Shown here one piece after another: positions 1 to 9,717 of a stretch of DNA of 64,000 bases. This stretch comes from CALJTV01 sp036821185 (GTDB taxonomy: Bacteria; Chloroflexota; Dehalococcoidia; GIF9; UBA5629), in assembly GCA_036821185.1 (NCBI GenBank), contig DAISKD010000005.1, positions 1-64,000 of the forward strand, given 5' to 3'. Position 1 is the first letter of the stretch, and each line of letters begins with the position of its first letter. A program made the position numbers and the translations under genes. Below the pieces are notes generated by a model. That model saw nothing but the letters and a program-made list of their open reading frames with translations. It ran no database searches and was not told the DNA's origin.

Positions 1-702
<702 letters not shown>

Positions 703-757
703 AACTCTTCCTTCCACTATCCAGTTGTTAAGGTGCTTTAAAGCAAATGCAAATTTT

Positions 758-786
758 ATATTAACATAGGCTGCAAGTTGTGTCAA
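758..786 (-). promoter_or_regulatory. 16S rRNA promoter
   Basis: On the minus strand TTGACA (786-781) is followed after 17 bp by TAATAT (763-758). This puts the start near 751, about 50 nt before the mature 16S 5' end. The rest of 703-890 holds the leader and the tail of the upstream operon, with no convincing gene. Confidence 0.8.
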
Positions 787-890
787 TATCCCCGGAACCC
801 CGTCGCCGATATTCGATAATCTGTCGACCTTTTGTCGCCCTTCAAAGACACCGCTCCTTTACAGACTAAAAACGCTGTCCCAAAGCCTTG

Positions 891-1253
891 TCACCGGATT
901 ACAGCATTCTCGATAAGGTCAAGTCTTATTACCTTTCCTTGCTGATTCATCTCCACACCCACAAAGTCAATGCGCCACATGTCAGGTGCGTTCGCCAGAC
1001 CGGCAATATAGGTAAGCGCCGTATTGACAAGCCTTTCTTTCTTAGCCGTAGTGACCGACTCTTCCGGCATTCCAAACTTGTGGCTAGTTTTGGTACGCAC
1101 TTCAATAAACACCAAACAGCCGTCCTTCTCCGCCACAATGTCTATCTCCCCAACACGGCAACGGAAATTGGTTTCTATAATGCGATAGCCCTTCTTTTTC
1201 AGAAAATGCGCAGCTACTTTTTCCCCGATACTACCAGACTCACTACGCTTCAA
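891..1253 (-). CDS. YraN family protein (UPF0102)
   Basis: This 120-residue protein has the usual length and pattern of the UPF0102/YraN family. That family has a restriction-endonuclease-like fold and is commonly encoded beside rnhB. The N-terminal GEKVAAHFLKKKGY, then GEIDIVAEKDG and FIEVRTK, form the E...D...ExK nuclease-like core (about residues 10-55). The cellular role of the family is not firmly established. Its ATG overlaps the stop of rnhB by 4 bp, so it is the last gene of the pdxS-yraN operon. The 16S promoter follows downstream on the same strand. Confidence 0.93.
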   Translation of the reverse strand: MKRSESGSIGEKVAAHFLKKKGYRIIETNFRCRVGEIDIVAEKDGCLVFIEVRTKTSHKFGMPEESVTTAKKERLVNTALTYIAGLANAPDMWRIDFVGVEMNQQGKVIRLDLIENAVIR

Positions 1254-1903
1254 GGCGAAATAACAAACTCCTTTACCGGTGCAAATGAACGGCGATGAAT
1301 TGGCGAAGGTCCCAACTCACGCAATATCGCCAAGTGACGTTCTGTACCATACCCCTTGTGGTCAGCCAGCCCGTAGCCCGGGTAGCGCCGGTCAAGGTCA
1401 GCCATAATCCGGTCACGAGTAACCTTGGCAACAATTGAGGCACATGCAATCGAGAAGGACAGCTTATCACCCTTCACTATTGACCTCTGCTTAATAGGTA
1501 GCTCGGAGAGGCCAATACAATCTATCAGTAGGAAATCTGGCACGCAGGCAAGCTGCTCCACTGCCTGACACATAGCAAGTCTGGTGGCAGCGACAATACC
1601 AATGTCATCAATAGTATCCGCACCTACAACCCCCACACCCACAGCTACAGCCTTCCCAACGATGATGTCGAAAAGAGCATGACGCTGAGACGGGGTAAGC
1701 TCTTTGCTGTCGCGAACTGAGGTCAACCACTCTGCACTGCCAGCAGATTGAGAAAGAATTACAGCTCCGGCAACCACAGGACCAGCTATCGCCCCTCTGC
1801 CGGCTTCGTCTATCCCGGCTATAAGTTTATAACCCTGGCAGCTGAGGTTCAACTCCTGAACTAAAGTTGGTGATCCAGAGCTTGGTACAGATCGCTTACC
1901 CAT
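1250..1903 (-). CDS. rnhB: Ribonuclease HII
   Basis: RNase HII cleaves RNA in RNA/DNA hybrids and starts removal of single ribonucleotides from DNA in the cytoplasm. The acidic active site is visible: IDEAGRG near the N-terminus, DSKELTPSQR, then LLIDCIGL and DHKGYGT. The length of 217 residues is normal. ATG at 1903 is preferred; it overlaps the end of mnmA by 8 bp. A TTG at 1924 would add seven residues and lengthen the overlap. It lies between mnmA and yraN in one transcription unit. Confidence 0.96.
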   Translation of the reverse strand: MGKRSVPSSGSPTLVQELNLSCQGYKLIAGIDEAGRGAIAGPVVAGAVILSQSAGSAEWLTSVRDSKELTPSQRHALFDIIVGKAVAVGVGVVGADTIDDIGIVAATRLAMCQAVEQLACVPDFLLIDCIGLSELPIKQRSIVKGDKLSFSIACASIVAKVTRDRIMADLDRRYPGYGLADHKGYGTERHLAILRELGPSPIHRRSFAPVKEFVISP

Positions 1904-2957
1904 CGATGATAATCCCACCACCAATGACTTCGTCCCCGAGATAGAAAACCGCAGCCTGTCCCGGTGTTACCGCACGCTGCGCTTTGTGGAGCACTACCTC
2001 AGCCGACCTCTCCTTCGGGTACACAATAGCAAGCTGTTCAGGGGTCTTATATCGTACCTTAACACCTGCTTCTATAGGCCCAAGTGTAGGCTCTCCTGAT
2101 ACCCAGTTCACCATCGTAACTGAAAACCTAGACTTAAATAGCTGATCTTCACATCCGACCACTAACACGTTATTAGCAGCGTCAATCTTAACTACATAGG
2201 TAGGTCGCCCAGTAGCAAGTCTCAGCCCATGTCTTTGACCGATTGTATAGAACATAATCCCTTCGTGTTTACCGATGACCCGCCCTTGAGAGTCGACCAC
2301 CTTCCCCTCCAGAGGTTCTAAATAGCGCTTGAGCAACCTCCTGAAATCAGAAGTGAAACAGAGATCCTGACTCGCCTTTCTATCAGAATTCGGTAATCCG
2401 TATTTTCTCGCCAACCCTCTTACCTCGGCTTTAGAATACTCGCCCAGAGGGAATAGCACCCGCCGAAGTCTATCCTGTCTGAGCGTATATAGCATATATG
2501 ACTGGTCTTTGTTCAGATCCTTACCCTTAAGTAGGCAATAAGTGCCATTGCGTTGCGCTACCCTTACGTAGTGGCCAGTGGCTAGATAATCAAATCCAGA
2601 AGAGACGGCATAATCGAGAATAAAGCCGAATTTTATGTGGTAATTACACGCAATGCAAGGATTAGGCGTGCGCCCTTGTACATATTCTCGGCAAAAGTAG
2701 TCGATTACGCAATGCTTAAACTCCCTCCTGGCATCGATGATGTGTAGTGGTATATTAAGAACATGGCAGACTCTTTCCACTATAGGGATATGACTAGCAA
2801 TCTCACGTCCACCAGTTGATTCCCCACAGGTTCCTTCGTCATTAGTCCACAAAATCATCGTCACCCCAACAACTTCATATCCCGACTGTTTCAGGAGCAA
2901 AGCTGCTACAGACGAATCAACGCCACCACTTAGAGCAACCAGTACCCGCTGCCTCAT
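1896..2957 (-). CDS. mnmA: tRNA-specific 2-thiouridylase MnmA
   Basis: MnmA adds sulfur to C2 of the wobble uridine of tRNA-Lys, -Glu and -Gln. The PP-loop ATP site SGGVDSS lies close to the N-terminus. The two catalytic cysteines sit in GRTPNPCIACNYHIKFG and SQDLCFTSD, and the C-terminal beta-barrel domain is complete. ATG at 2957 is chosen because AAAGGAGAGG precedes it by 7 nt and it forms an ATGA overlap with the tmk stop. An upstream TTG/GTG reading from 3005 would add 16 residues inside tmk. Length is 353 residues. Confidence 0.96.
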   Translation of the reverse strand: MRQRVLVALSGGVDSSVAALLLKQSGYEVVGVTMILWTNDEGTCGESTGGREIASHIPIVERVCHVLNIPLHIIDARREFKHCVIDYFCREYVQGRTPNPCIACNYHIKFGFILDYAVSSGFDYLATGHYVRVAQRNGTYCLLKGKDLNKDQSYMLYTLRQDRLRRVLFPLGEYSKAEVRGLARKYGLPNSDRKASQDLCFTSDFRRLLKRYLEPLEGKVVDSQGRVIGKHEGIMFYTIGQRHGLRLATGRPTYVVKIDAANNVLVVGCEDQLFKSRFSVTMVNWVSGEPTLGPIEAGVKVRYKTPEQLAIVYPKERSAEVVLHKAQRAVTPGQAAVFYLGDEVIGGGIIIDG

Positions 2958-3616
2958 CGTATAACCTCTCCTTTTTGTCGCAGCAAATCTACAACCTTTT
3001 CCCAAATCACCCCACTAATTTCACCTTTGGGTCGGTTTGCATCGATGACGAGCCAACGTCCCGGCTCTCGAATAGCCAGTTCCAGATACCCCTTCCTCAC
3101 CCTCTCATGAAAGTCGATATCTTCAGCTTCAAAACGGTCGTATACACTGCCCGACTTCCGTCCCAAACCTTCTACCACTGGCAAATCGAGCAACACCGTC
3201 AGGTCCGGCTTCAGGCCTCCGGTGGCAAGCCGGTTCATATAATCAATTATCCCCATATCGAGCCCGCGCCCATAACCCTGATAAGCAACTGTGGAGTCTG
3301 CAAACCTATCACAGATAATCGCCTTACCCTGTACCAACCCGGGCATTATAACCTTATCAACCAGTTCGGCACGACAGACGATAAACAGCAACAACTCGCT
3401 CAAAGATGTAAGATTACCTCCAGCACCCTCCTTTAATATTCTTCTCAATCTATTACCCAGAGGAGTACCTCCAGGTTCATAAGTCAATTCCGCAGGAATG
3501 CCGGAATCTAAAAGCTTCTGCCATAAGATCTTCGCCTGTGTGCTCTTGCCGCACCCCTCGCTGCCCTCAAACGTGACGAACAGGCTCAAGCTTGCCCCCA
3601 ATTGGCTGGTGATCAC
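2954..3616 (-). CDS. tmk: Thymidylate kinase
   Basis: Thymidylate kinase phosphorylates dTMP to dTDP for DNA synthesis. The P-loop GSEGCGKST is at about residues 18-26. The DRFADSTVAYQGYGRG block carries the DR motif and the dTMP-contacting residues, and the C-terminal VIDANRP element is normal. Length is 220 residues. Start and stop both overlap neighbours by four bases (ATGA), so translation is probably coupled with the R3H ATPase upstream and mnmA downstream. Confidence 0.96.
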   Translation of the reverse strand: MITSQLGASLSLFVTFEGSEGCGKSTQAKILWQKLLDSGIPAELTYEPGGTPLGNRLRRILKEGAGGNLTSLSELLLFIVCRAELVDKVIMPGLVQGKAIICDRFADSTVAYQGYGRGLDMGIIDYMNRLATGGLKPDLTVLLDLPVVEGLGRKSGSVYDRFEAEDIDFHERVRKGYLELAIREPGRWLVIDANRPKGEISGVIWEKVVDLLRQKGEVIR

Positions 3617-5178
3617 ACGACCCTGACTCTTCTCTTTGGTTCCTTGCCCACACTATACGAAGTCAGGCTGTGCTGCTCTACAAGCAGATGCTGCAAGCGC
3701 CGAATATAGGCGCTCTGAGGACTTAGATCAACGGGCCTTTTACCTTCTTTGACCAGCATAACAGCCCGCTCAGCTTCCCCGAGTGCTGAACTTACTTTTG
3801 AATCACCTTTCGTTAGCAGAAAGTCGTCGATAAATTGCCTTAACTGTGTCAGATTATTGCTCTTAACAGCATAGATAGGAACACCGAGCATCTCAGCCTC
3901 TCTTATCCTCTGTGGCTTGCGACGATAATAGTTCTTGGTCGTCAGTAGCAGGTCACATTGCGACAGGTCAGTAGTAAACTCTATGTCAACTCCTTTCTCC
4001 TTGCTAGCCTCCTGCAATTTAGAGCGGTTCAGTCCAAAAAGGCATAACTTAACCTTTTGCCGCTGAGGCCTGAGCTCCTTCTCTACCAGTCCATGGAAAA
4101 TCACCCTCTTTTTCTTCACCTCGCCATCCTCACCGAACCATCGAACCTCAGCCTCAAGGGGTCTGCCCCGTAGGATAGTATCCACTGCCTGCCCAACATC
4201 AGGGTGGACGACTACCATGTTGCGTTCACGTATCTCAACAACTACATCAAAGGTGGGTGGCGCTTTGCGCTCCAAAATAGACTTCTGAGTACGACGGCGC
4301 CTAGCCTCCTCGTCACCTAAAGTCACTGACTGAATTCCACCAACCAGGTCACACAGAGTAGGGTTCATCATCAAGTTCTCAAGCGTGTTACCATGGGCGG
4401 TGCCTACAAGCTGTACACCCCGTTCAGCTATCGTTCGAGCCGCCTCAGCTTCTAAACTAGTCCCGATCTCATCGATTATGATCACCTCAGGCATGTGGTT
4501 CTCGACCGCCTCGATCATCACGGCGTGTTGCATGCTGGGAGTGGGGACCTGCATGCGCCTAGCATGCCCAATAGCAGGATGCGGTATATCGCCATCCCCG
4601 GCGATCTCATTGGAGGTATCGACCACAATGACCCGCTTCCCAACATCATCAGCAAGCACCCTTGCCACTTCACGCAACATAGTAGTCTTACCTACTCCCG
4701 GTCGGCCCAGCAACAAAACGCTTTTACCCGATTCGACAAGGTCCTGAATAATCCTCACTGTGCCAAAGACGGCTCTGCCAACTCGGCAAGTCAAGCCAAC
4801 AATTCGTCCCTCTCGATTTCGTATGGCTGAAATCCGGTGCAAGGTGCGCTCAATCCCAGCACGATTATCACCGCTAAAACTTCCGATGTTTGACACTACA
4901 TGCTCGATGTCAGTCTCAGTGACTTCAGAATCACTTAAAATCACTTCCCCTTGTGGATAACGGGCTTCAGGTAGACGGCCCAAGTCTAAAACCACCTCCA
5001 ACAACTCGCTGTTGTCAGGCTGTTCCAATAGAGTTTGGCGAATACGAGATGGCAAAACGTTCAACAAAGCGTCCAGGTCATCCCTGACAACCATTGGCAG
5101 GTCTTTTCCACCAATCATGTCTGCTTTTGCTCCCAAGTCTGCTGGATTAATATGTTGGCTATATTTCATGGCACTCAT
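3613..5178 (-). CDS. AAA ATPase with R3H nucleic-acid-binding domain (SpoIIIAA/Ycf45-like)
   Basis: The 521-residue protein has an N-terminal region, then an AAA ATPase core with Walker A GRPGVGKTT (about residue 158) and Walker B VIIIDEIGT. The core resembles SpoIIIAA and chloroplast Ycf45. The C-terminal part ends in an R3H-like single-strand nucleic acid binding domain (RRLQHLLVEQHSL near the end). Such proteins are widespread in Chloroflexota, Firmicutes and Cyanobacteria, but their role is not settled. It starts 7 nt after pdxT stops. The ribosome site is weak, and a second ATG at 5169 is possible. Confidence 0.88.
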   Translation of the reverse strand: MSAMKYSQHINPADLGAKADMIGGKDLPMVVRDDLDALLNVLPSRIRQTLLEQPDNSELLEVVLDLGRLPEARYPQGEVILSDSEVTETDIEHVVSNIGSFSGDNRAGIERTLHRISAIRNREGRIVGLTCRVGRAVFGTVRIIQDLVESGKSVLLLGRPGVGKTTMLREVARVLADDVGKRVIVVDTSNEIAGDGDIPHPAIGHARRMQVPTPSMQHAVMIEAVENHMPEVIIIDEIGTSLEAEAARTIAERGVQLVGTAHGNTLENLMMNPTLCDLVGGIQSVTLGDEEARRRRTQKSILERKAPPTFDVVVEIRERNMVVVHPDVGQAVDTILRGRPLEAEVRWFGEDGEVKKKRVIFHGLVEKELRPQRQKVKLCLFGLNRSKLQEASKEKGVDIEFTTDLSQCDLLLTTKNYYRRKPQRIREAEMLGVPIYAVKSNNLTQLRQFIDDFLLTKGDSKVSSALGEAERAVMLVKEGKRPVDLSPQSAYIRRLQHLLVEQHSLTSYSVGKEPKRRVRVV

Positions 5179-5185
5179 TCATTAT

Positions 5186-5755
5186 TTAAGATCTAATCAT
5201 ATCTAAGAAATATTTGTGAAATCGGATATCCTCAGTCAATTCCGGATGAAAAGAGCAAGCAAGAATCTTATCCTGTCGCACCGCAACAGGAACACCGTTT
5301 AATTGGCACAAAACCTCCACACCTTCGCCCACCGCCTCAACCATCGGAGCCCGGATAAAGACTCCACGAAACGGCGGAGCGCCCAATACATCGATATGAA
5401 GATCCGCCTCAAAGCTGTCCACCTGCCTTCCATATGCATTACGTCGCACTTCAATGTTCAGGATACCTATGGTGTCCAGCTTAAAATCAACCACCTTTTT
5501 AGCCAGCAATATCAAGCCTGCGCAAGTGCCAAACATAGGAAATCCTTGTTGCGCTAGCCTACGCACCTCCTCTAGAAGAGCAAAATCTTTCATCAGTCTG
5601 CTAATAGTAGTGCTTTCTCCGCCTGGCAGAACCAAAGCAGCTAAACCATTTATCTGGGATGGCAAACGTATTGGGACAGCTTCAACGCCAAGGGCAGCAA
5701 AAGACTCGATGTGTTCAGTAACGGCTCCCTGGAGGGCGAGTACACCAACCTTCAA
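5186..5755 (-). CDS. pdxT: Pyridoxal 5'-phosphate synthase glutaminase subunit PdxT
   Basis: PdxT releases ammonia from glutamine and channels it to PdxS. The class I amidotransferase features are present: LPGGESTTISRL (oxyanion region), nucleophile Cys in FGTCAGLILLA, and the His/Glu pair in CSFHPELTED. TTG at 5755 is preferred because AGAGGGTGG lies about 5 nt upstream and it begins one base after the pdxS stop. A TTG at 5776 would overlap pdxS by 20 bp. Length is 189 residues, typical of the family. Confidence 0.95.
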   Translation of the reverse strand: MKVGVLALQGAVTEHIESFAALGVEAVPIRLPSQINGLAALVLPGGESTTISRLMKDFALLEEVRRLAQQGFPMFGTCAGLILLAKKVVDFKLDTIGILNIEVRRNAYGRQVDSFEADLHIDVLGAPPFRGVFIRAPMVEAVGEGVEVLCQLNGVPVAVRQDKILACSFHPELTEDIRFHKYFLDMIRS

Positions 5756-5756
5756 A

Positions 5757-6641
5757 CTACCACCCTCTGCTGGCAAGAAGTTCTTGCGGTGGAATAGTCT
5801 TTATGTCTATCCCAGGCATAGGAACACCTATGCCCTTAGACACCTCCGCAATAATTGCAGGGTCTCTAAAATGAGTTGTTGCTTTAACTATAGCCCTAGC
5901 TCTTGCCTCTGGATTGCTTGATTTGAAAATTCCCGACCCGACAAAGACACCGTCAGCACCTAATTGCATCATAAGTGCCGCATCAGCCGGAGTTGCTATG
6001 CCACCGGCCGCAAAATTGACCACAGGTAGCTTCCCGGTGCGATGAACCTCCAGCACAAGTTCGAGAGGTGCGCCAAGGTTTTTCGCTTCCGTAGTAAGTT
6101 CATCCACAGGTAAAGCTTGCAGCCTTCTAATGCCATCCTGTACCGCTCGCATATGCCTCACCGCCTCAACAATGTTCCCGGTACCGGCTTCGCCTTTCGT
6201 CCGGATCATAGCCGCCCCTTCTGCAATGCGACGCAAGGCCTCGCCAAGATCGCGACATCCGCATACAAACGGAACTTTGAAATCATGCTTCCATATGTGG
6301 TGACTTTCGTCAGCCGGCGTCAATACTTCAGACTCGTCAATAAAATCAACCCCGAGCGCCTCCAACACCTGAGCTTCGACGAAATGACCAATACGGCATT
6401 TCGCCATCACGGGAATGCTAACTGCCTCCATTATGGCAAGGATAACCGAAGGGTCAGCCATACGAGCTACGCCTCCAGCTGCCCTGATATCCGCTGGTAC
6501 ACGCTCCAGTGCCATCACCGCACAAGCACCGGCATCTTCCGCAATCTTCGCTTGCTCTGGCGTCACCACATCCATTATCACGCCGCCTTTCAACATTTGG
6601 GCAAGCCCGGCTTTGACTTTCCACGTCCCGGTATCTATCAT
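5757..6641 (-). CDS. pdxS: Pyridoxal 5'-phosphate synthase synthase subunit PdxS
   Basis: PdxS condenses ribose 5-phosphate, glyceraldehyde 3-phosphate and PdxT-derived ammonia to make PLP directly. The 294-residue TIM barrel is highly conserved: GGVIMDVVTPEQAKIAEDAG, MALERVPADIR, VMAKCRIGHF with the catalytic Lys, and NFAAGGIATPADAALMMQLG. AAGGAGTTAG precedes the ATG. It is the first gene of the seven-gene operon that continues through pdxT to yraN. Confidence 0.97.
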   Translation of the reverse strand: MIDTGTWKVKAGLAQMLKGGVIMDVVTPEQAKIAEDAGACAVMALERVPADIRAAGGVARMADPSVILAIMEAVSIPVMAKCRIGHFVEAQVLEALGVDFIDESEVLTPADESHHIWKHDFKVPFVCGCRDLGEALRRIAEGAAMIRTKGEAGTGNIVEAVRHMRAVQDGIRRLQALPVDELTTEAKNLGAPLELVLEVHRTGKLPVVNFAAGGIATPADAALMMQLGADGVFVGSGIFKSSNPEARARAIVKATTHFRDPAIIAEVSKGIGVPMPGIDIKTIPPQELLASRGW

Positions 6642-6668
6642 CTTCTTAACTAACTCCTTCCGCAGAAT

Positions 6669-6697
6669 ATTTTACTGCCGTCCCCTAATCAAAGCAA
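6669..6697 (-). promoter_or_regulatory. pdxS operon promoter
   Basis: On the minus strand TTGCTT (6697-6692) and TAAAAT (6674-6669) are 17 bp apart. This places the start about 20 nt upstream of the pdxS ATG. Between this promoter and tsaD (6698-6940) there is an A/T-rich tract with repeated TATAT near 6713-6730, and no gene I can support. Confidence 0.6.
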
Positions 6698-6940
6698 CAC
6701 AGCTATACATATATATCTTATATATCTTACCTTGCTCCAGGTCCTCTACTCTGGTAGCTTTCGTTCCAGCCCTTCTTACATCTATCCCAATTGCTCTTCC
6801 TTGCTTGGGAACTTCGTTCGTCCACAAAAACCTGAACGGAGGCCAAAGCATATATCCCCCTAACAGCTTCTGCACCCAACAACAAAAATTATACCACTGA
6901 CTTCTCGTAAAGTAGAATTTCAGGTAACACGATCCCTGTA

Positions 6941-6949
6941 TGCTATAAT
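6941..6949 (+). promoter_or_regulatory. Extended -10 promoter of tsaD
   Basis: TGC followed by consensus TATAAT (6944-6949) ends only 8 bp before the GTG start of tsaD. The start of transcription would fall at about 6955-6957, giving a leaderless or nearly leaderless mRNA. The -35 region is poor, as expected for an extended -10 promoter. Confidence 0.65.
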
Positions 6950-6957
6950 GCTAACTC

Positions 6958-7941
6958 GTGAAGATCCTCGGCATAGATACCTCCTGTGACGATACAGCAG
7001 CGGCCGTTGTAGAAGACGGGACCATCGTCCTTTCAAATATTGTTGCCTCACAGGTAGATATCCATCGTCACTACGGAGGCATCGTCCCCGAGGTTGCCTC
7101 CCGACAACACCTTCTCAACATATTACCTGTAATAGAAAGCGCTATGAAGAACGCCCGAACCAGCTGGGTAGACATAGATGCTATCGCCGTGACCAGCGGA
7201 CCAGGCCTGGCGGGGTGCCTGCTGGTTGGAGTCAATGTGGCCAAGTCAATCTCCCTAGCTCATAATCTACCTCTGACCAGCGTTAACCATCTTGAAGGTC
7301 ACATATATGCAAACTGGTTATCAGGTCAACAGCCCCAGTTTCCCTGCCTTTGTCTCGTTGTTTCAGGCGGGCACAGTGATATTGTCCTTATGAAGAACCA
7401 TAGCGAATTCGAGAAGCTAGGGCAAACACGAGATGATGCCGCCGGCGAAGCTTTTGATAAGGCGGCCAGAATCCTCGGATTGGGTTACCCTGGCGGTCCT
7501 GCTATCGAAGAAGCGGCCAGAGACGCCACACCAACATTCCCCTTGCCCCGCGCCTGGCTCAAAGGAACCGATGATTTTAGCTTCAGTGGGCTGAAAACGG
7601 CGCTACTCCACTTGGTTGCCGATAACGACATCACCCTTTTTTTCGTCTCTCAAGCGGCAGCTAGCTTTCAACAGGCAGTGGTCGAGGTGTTATCCGTCAA
7701 GACGATCGATGCGGCCAAGAAAACAGGTGCTAAACAGATACTCGTATCTGGCGGGGTCGCCGCCAATAAGGTTTTCCGTCATTACCTAGCGACCAACTCG
7801 CCCATCCCCGTCCTATTCCCACCACCCCATCTGTGCACCGATAATGCAGCGATGGTTGCCGCCTGTGGTTATTTCCGTCTTATCAGCGGAAAAATCAGCC
7901 ATTACAATATAGATGTGTTGCCCAACCTCTCTCTGGACTAG
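6958..7941 (+). CDS. tsaD: tRNA N6-adenosine threonylcarbamoyltransferase TsaD
   Basis: TsaD transfers threonylcarbamoyl to A37 of ANN-decoding tRNAs. It belongs to the ASKHA fold. The metal-binding HxxxH is within the segment GGIVPEVASRQHLLNIL, with VNHLEGHIYANWL and the FSFSGLKTALL and GGVAANKVFR blocks also present. Length is 327 residues. GTG at 6958 has no Shine-Dalgarno but a -10 box just upstream, so initiation is probably leaderless. Its last 47 bp overlap tail to tail with the opposing DUF2851 gene. Confidence 0.96.
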   Translation: MKILGIDTSCDDTAAAVVEDGTIVLSNIVASQVDIHRHYGGIVPEVASRQHLLNILPVIESAMKNARTSWVDIDAIAVTSGPGLAGCLLVGVNVAKSISLAHNLPLTSVNHLEGHIYANWLSGQQPQFPCLCLVVSGGHSDIVLMKNHSEFEKLGQTRDDAAGEAFDKAARILGLGYPGGPAIEEAARDATPTFPLPRAWLKGTDDFSFSGLKTALLHLVADNDITLFFVSQAAASFQQAVVEVLSVKTIDAAKKTGAKQILVSGGVAANKVFRHYLATNSPIPVLFPPPHLCTDNAAMVAACGYFRLISGKISHYNIDVLPNLSLD

Positions 7942-9241
7942 CCAAAGGACAAGAGGCACATTTTCTGGCATGACAATAGGTCTTGAAAAGATGAACCAGC
8001 CCCTGGTGCTGACTGGCAGAGAGTTCCAATTCCGGAGGGAACCCAAGCTGCTGTTGCATGTATCTCGTTATCTCGTTATCGACAACCTTTCCATATCTCT
8101 GGAAAACAGCAAACGCCTTCTCACTCAGATGCGGCTCAGTGAATACCTCCCCCCAAGCAAACGTGAAAGGCAGGACAACATTCACGACTATTTCAGCGGC
8201 CTTTTCTTTGCCTAGCTGGGCTGAATTGCTGGACTTTATTGCTCCAAAATCAATATGGTTTCCCCAGTAGCCTACTCCATCTACCTTCAATCCCTTCTCC
8301 AGCCAAGACCGCTCGGCTCCACAAGGTGCCTCTCGCAACAAGCCTAAAATCCCATCCAGCAACCCAGGTCCGTCATACCGGGACAATAGCTCGCTTAACG
8401 CACTAATGCGGCGCGGTGGGAAATTGTCAGGTCTCACCCTGTAGAAACGCCACTCTCCCTCATCAAGGATCCTTCTATTGTTGGTAGACCCCCAGATCGC
8501 CTCTAGTTCTCTAACTTCACCATCATTACATGTTGCCCAATGTTTAGCCACTCGCTGACTTGGTAGTAGCCCGGCAAAACCGAAAAGCAGTGCTTTTCTC
8601 TCCGTGTTGCCCATGTTGTCCTCTAGAACTCCGGCTGGTAACCCGTCGGCTAATTTTTCGAAAGGGACGCTGTTCTGTGCATATCCAAGAGCTCGACTTA
8701 GGTATTTGACCAATACCTGAGTGGCTTTATCCCTTGCTAACACATTTTTGATCGAATTCACCCTGGCAAAAAATCTTGCTTCACCCGTCAACGTGGCAAT
8801 GCTAAGAACGGGTACATGATGGCTATTCGGGCATCTGGGCAAAGCCTCGGCCAGCACCATATGACTATGACCCAGGCGCTGAACTATACTCCCGAGTGCT
8901 TGACTCAAAGCTATAGTGGGAACTGTTTTCCCATTTCGGAGCTTTGCTTGCTGATACGTATCATAGTACCACACGACATGTAGAACTACGTTATCAGCCC
9001 TGGCATCTCGATTATGCCCATGTCCATACCATTCACTGGAAGCTACGTGAAGCTCCACTTCACCTTCCACAACTCTGCCATCCATCTCAAAAACCGCACC
9101 TGTAAAGTCAGGCCCCTCTGCGAAATTCCGCTTACCGGGATAGATGATCTCCACCTTCTCACCAGTATCCGCTATTAGACGGGTTACTAGCTTCTGCTGC
9201 CAGATGACAACTATCAACTTCTCAGTAATTTGCCACTTCAT
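7895..9241 (-). CDS. DUF2851 family protein
   Basis: The 448-residue protein matches DUF2851: an N-terminal segment IIYPGKRNFAEGPDFTGAVF, the EGEVELHVASSEWYGHGH block with Glu/His residues that could be a nuclease-type centre, and a C-terminal cysteine cluster CHARKCASCPL. No function is established for the family to my knowledge. ATG at 9241 overlaps the DUF488 stop (ATGA), so an upstream start at 9376 is unlikely. It is the last gene of the HTH-DUF72-DUF488-DUF2851 operon and runs 47 bp into the 3' end of tsaD. Confidence 0.85.
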   Translation of the reverse strand: MKWQITEKLIVVIWQQKLVTRLIADTGEKVEIIYPGKRNFAEGPDFTGAVFEMDGRVVEGEVELHVASSEWYGHGHNRDARADNVVLHVVWYYDTYQQAKLRNGKTVPTIALSQALGSIVQRLGHSHMVLAEALPRCPNSHHVPVLSIATLTGEARFFARVNSIKNVLARDKATQVLVKYLSRALGYAQNSVPFEKLADGLPAGVLEDNMGNTERKALLFGFAGLLPSQRVAKHWATCNDGEVRELEAIWGSTNNRRILDEGEWRFYRVRPDNFPPRRISALSELLSRYDGPGLLDGILGLLREAPCGAERSWLEKGLKVDGVGYWGNHIDFGAIKSSNSAQLGKEKAAEIVVNVVLPFTFAWGEVFTEPHLSEKAFAVFQRYGKVVDNEITRYMQQQLGFPPELELSASQHQGLVHLFKTYCHARKCASCPLASPERGWATHLYCNG

Positions 9242-9711
9242 ATCGCGGTTCCAGTCTCTCGGATCGTTGCCGAATAGCCCTTGGGCGACCATACCCTGTT
9301 CTCGTTGATAATGTGTTTCACTTCCCAACCCTTCTTTTCCAGTTCCGCGGCAATAAACCGACGGTGACATCGCCAAGGTAACCTTTCAGCACATACGATG
9401 GCACTCACCTTTTCCGAAGCAGCGATCTCAAGCATCTCCATACCTTTATTAAATTCCTCGCTGTTGACAAAAGCCGGGTAACCCCCTCTTCTATAACCGC
9501 CGAGCTTGTCCCCAAGGTACAAATATCCAATCCCCTTTTCTGCCAGTAGTCTCGCCAACTCTTGCTGATTAAAATGCTCAAACCGGCTTACAGGAAAACG
9601 TCGCACATCGACCACAAGCTCAACCCCATAGCACCTGAGCAACCGAACAAACTCATCGCCGGAACGGATACTTGTCCCCAAGCTGTAAACAGGTCTATGA
9701 TATGAGCCCAT
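9238..9711 (-). CDS. DUF488 family protein
   Basis: This 157-residue protein has the DUF488 pattern. SLGTSIRSGDEFVRLLRCYG is followed by VVDVRRFPVSRFEHF, then YLYLGDKLGG and the cysteine-containing VCAERLPWRCHRRFIA near residue 110. The conserved E-x-x-x-x-CHR motif is typical of the family, whose biochemical role is unknown. DUF488 and DUF72 proteins often neighbour each other, as here. The 3' end overlaps the DUF2851 start by 4 bp, and the 5' end is 6 bp from DUF72. Confidence 0.88.
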   Translation of the reverse strand: MGSYHRPVYSLGTSIRSGDEFVRLLRCYGVELVVDVRRFPVSRFEHFNQQELARLLAEKGIGYLYLGDKLGGYRRGGYPAFVNSEEFNKGMEMLEIAASEKVSAIVCAERLPWRCHRRFIAAELEKKGWEVKHIINENRVWSPKGYSATIRETGTAI

Positions 9712-9717
9712 TACCCT

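Noticed and set aside
6672..6875. 67-residue minus frame between pdxS and tsaD
   Set aside because: GTG start without a ribosome site, low-complexity end, overlaps the pdxS promoter, and no family resemblance.
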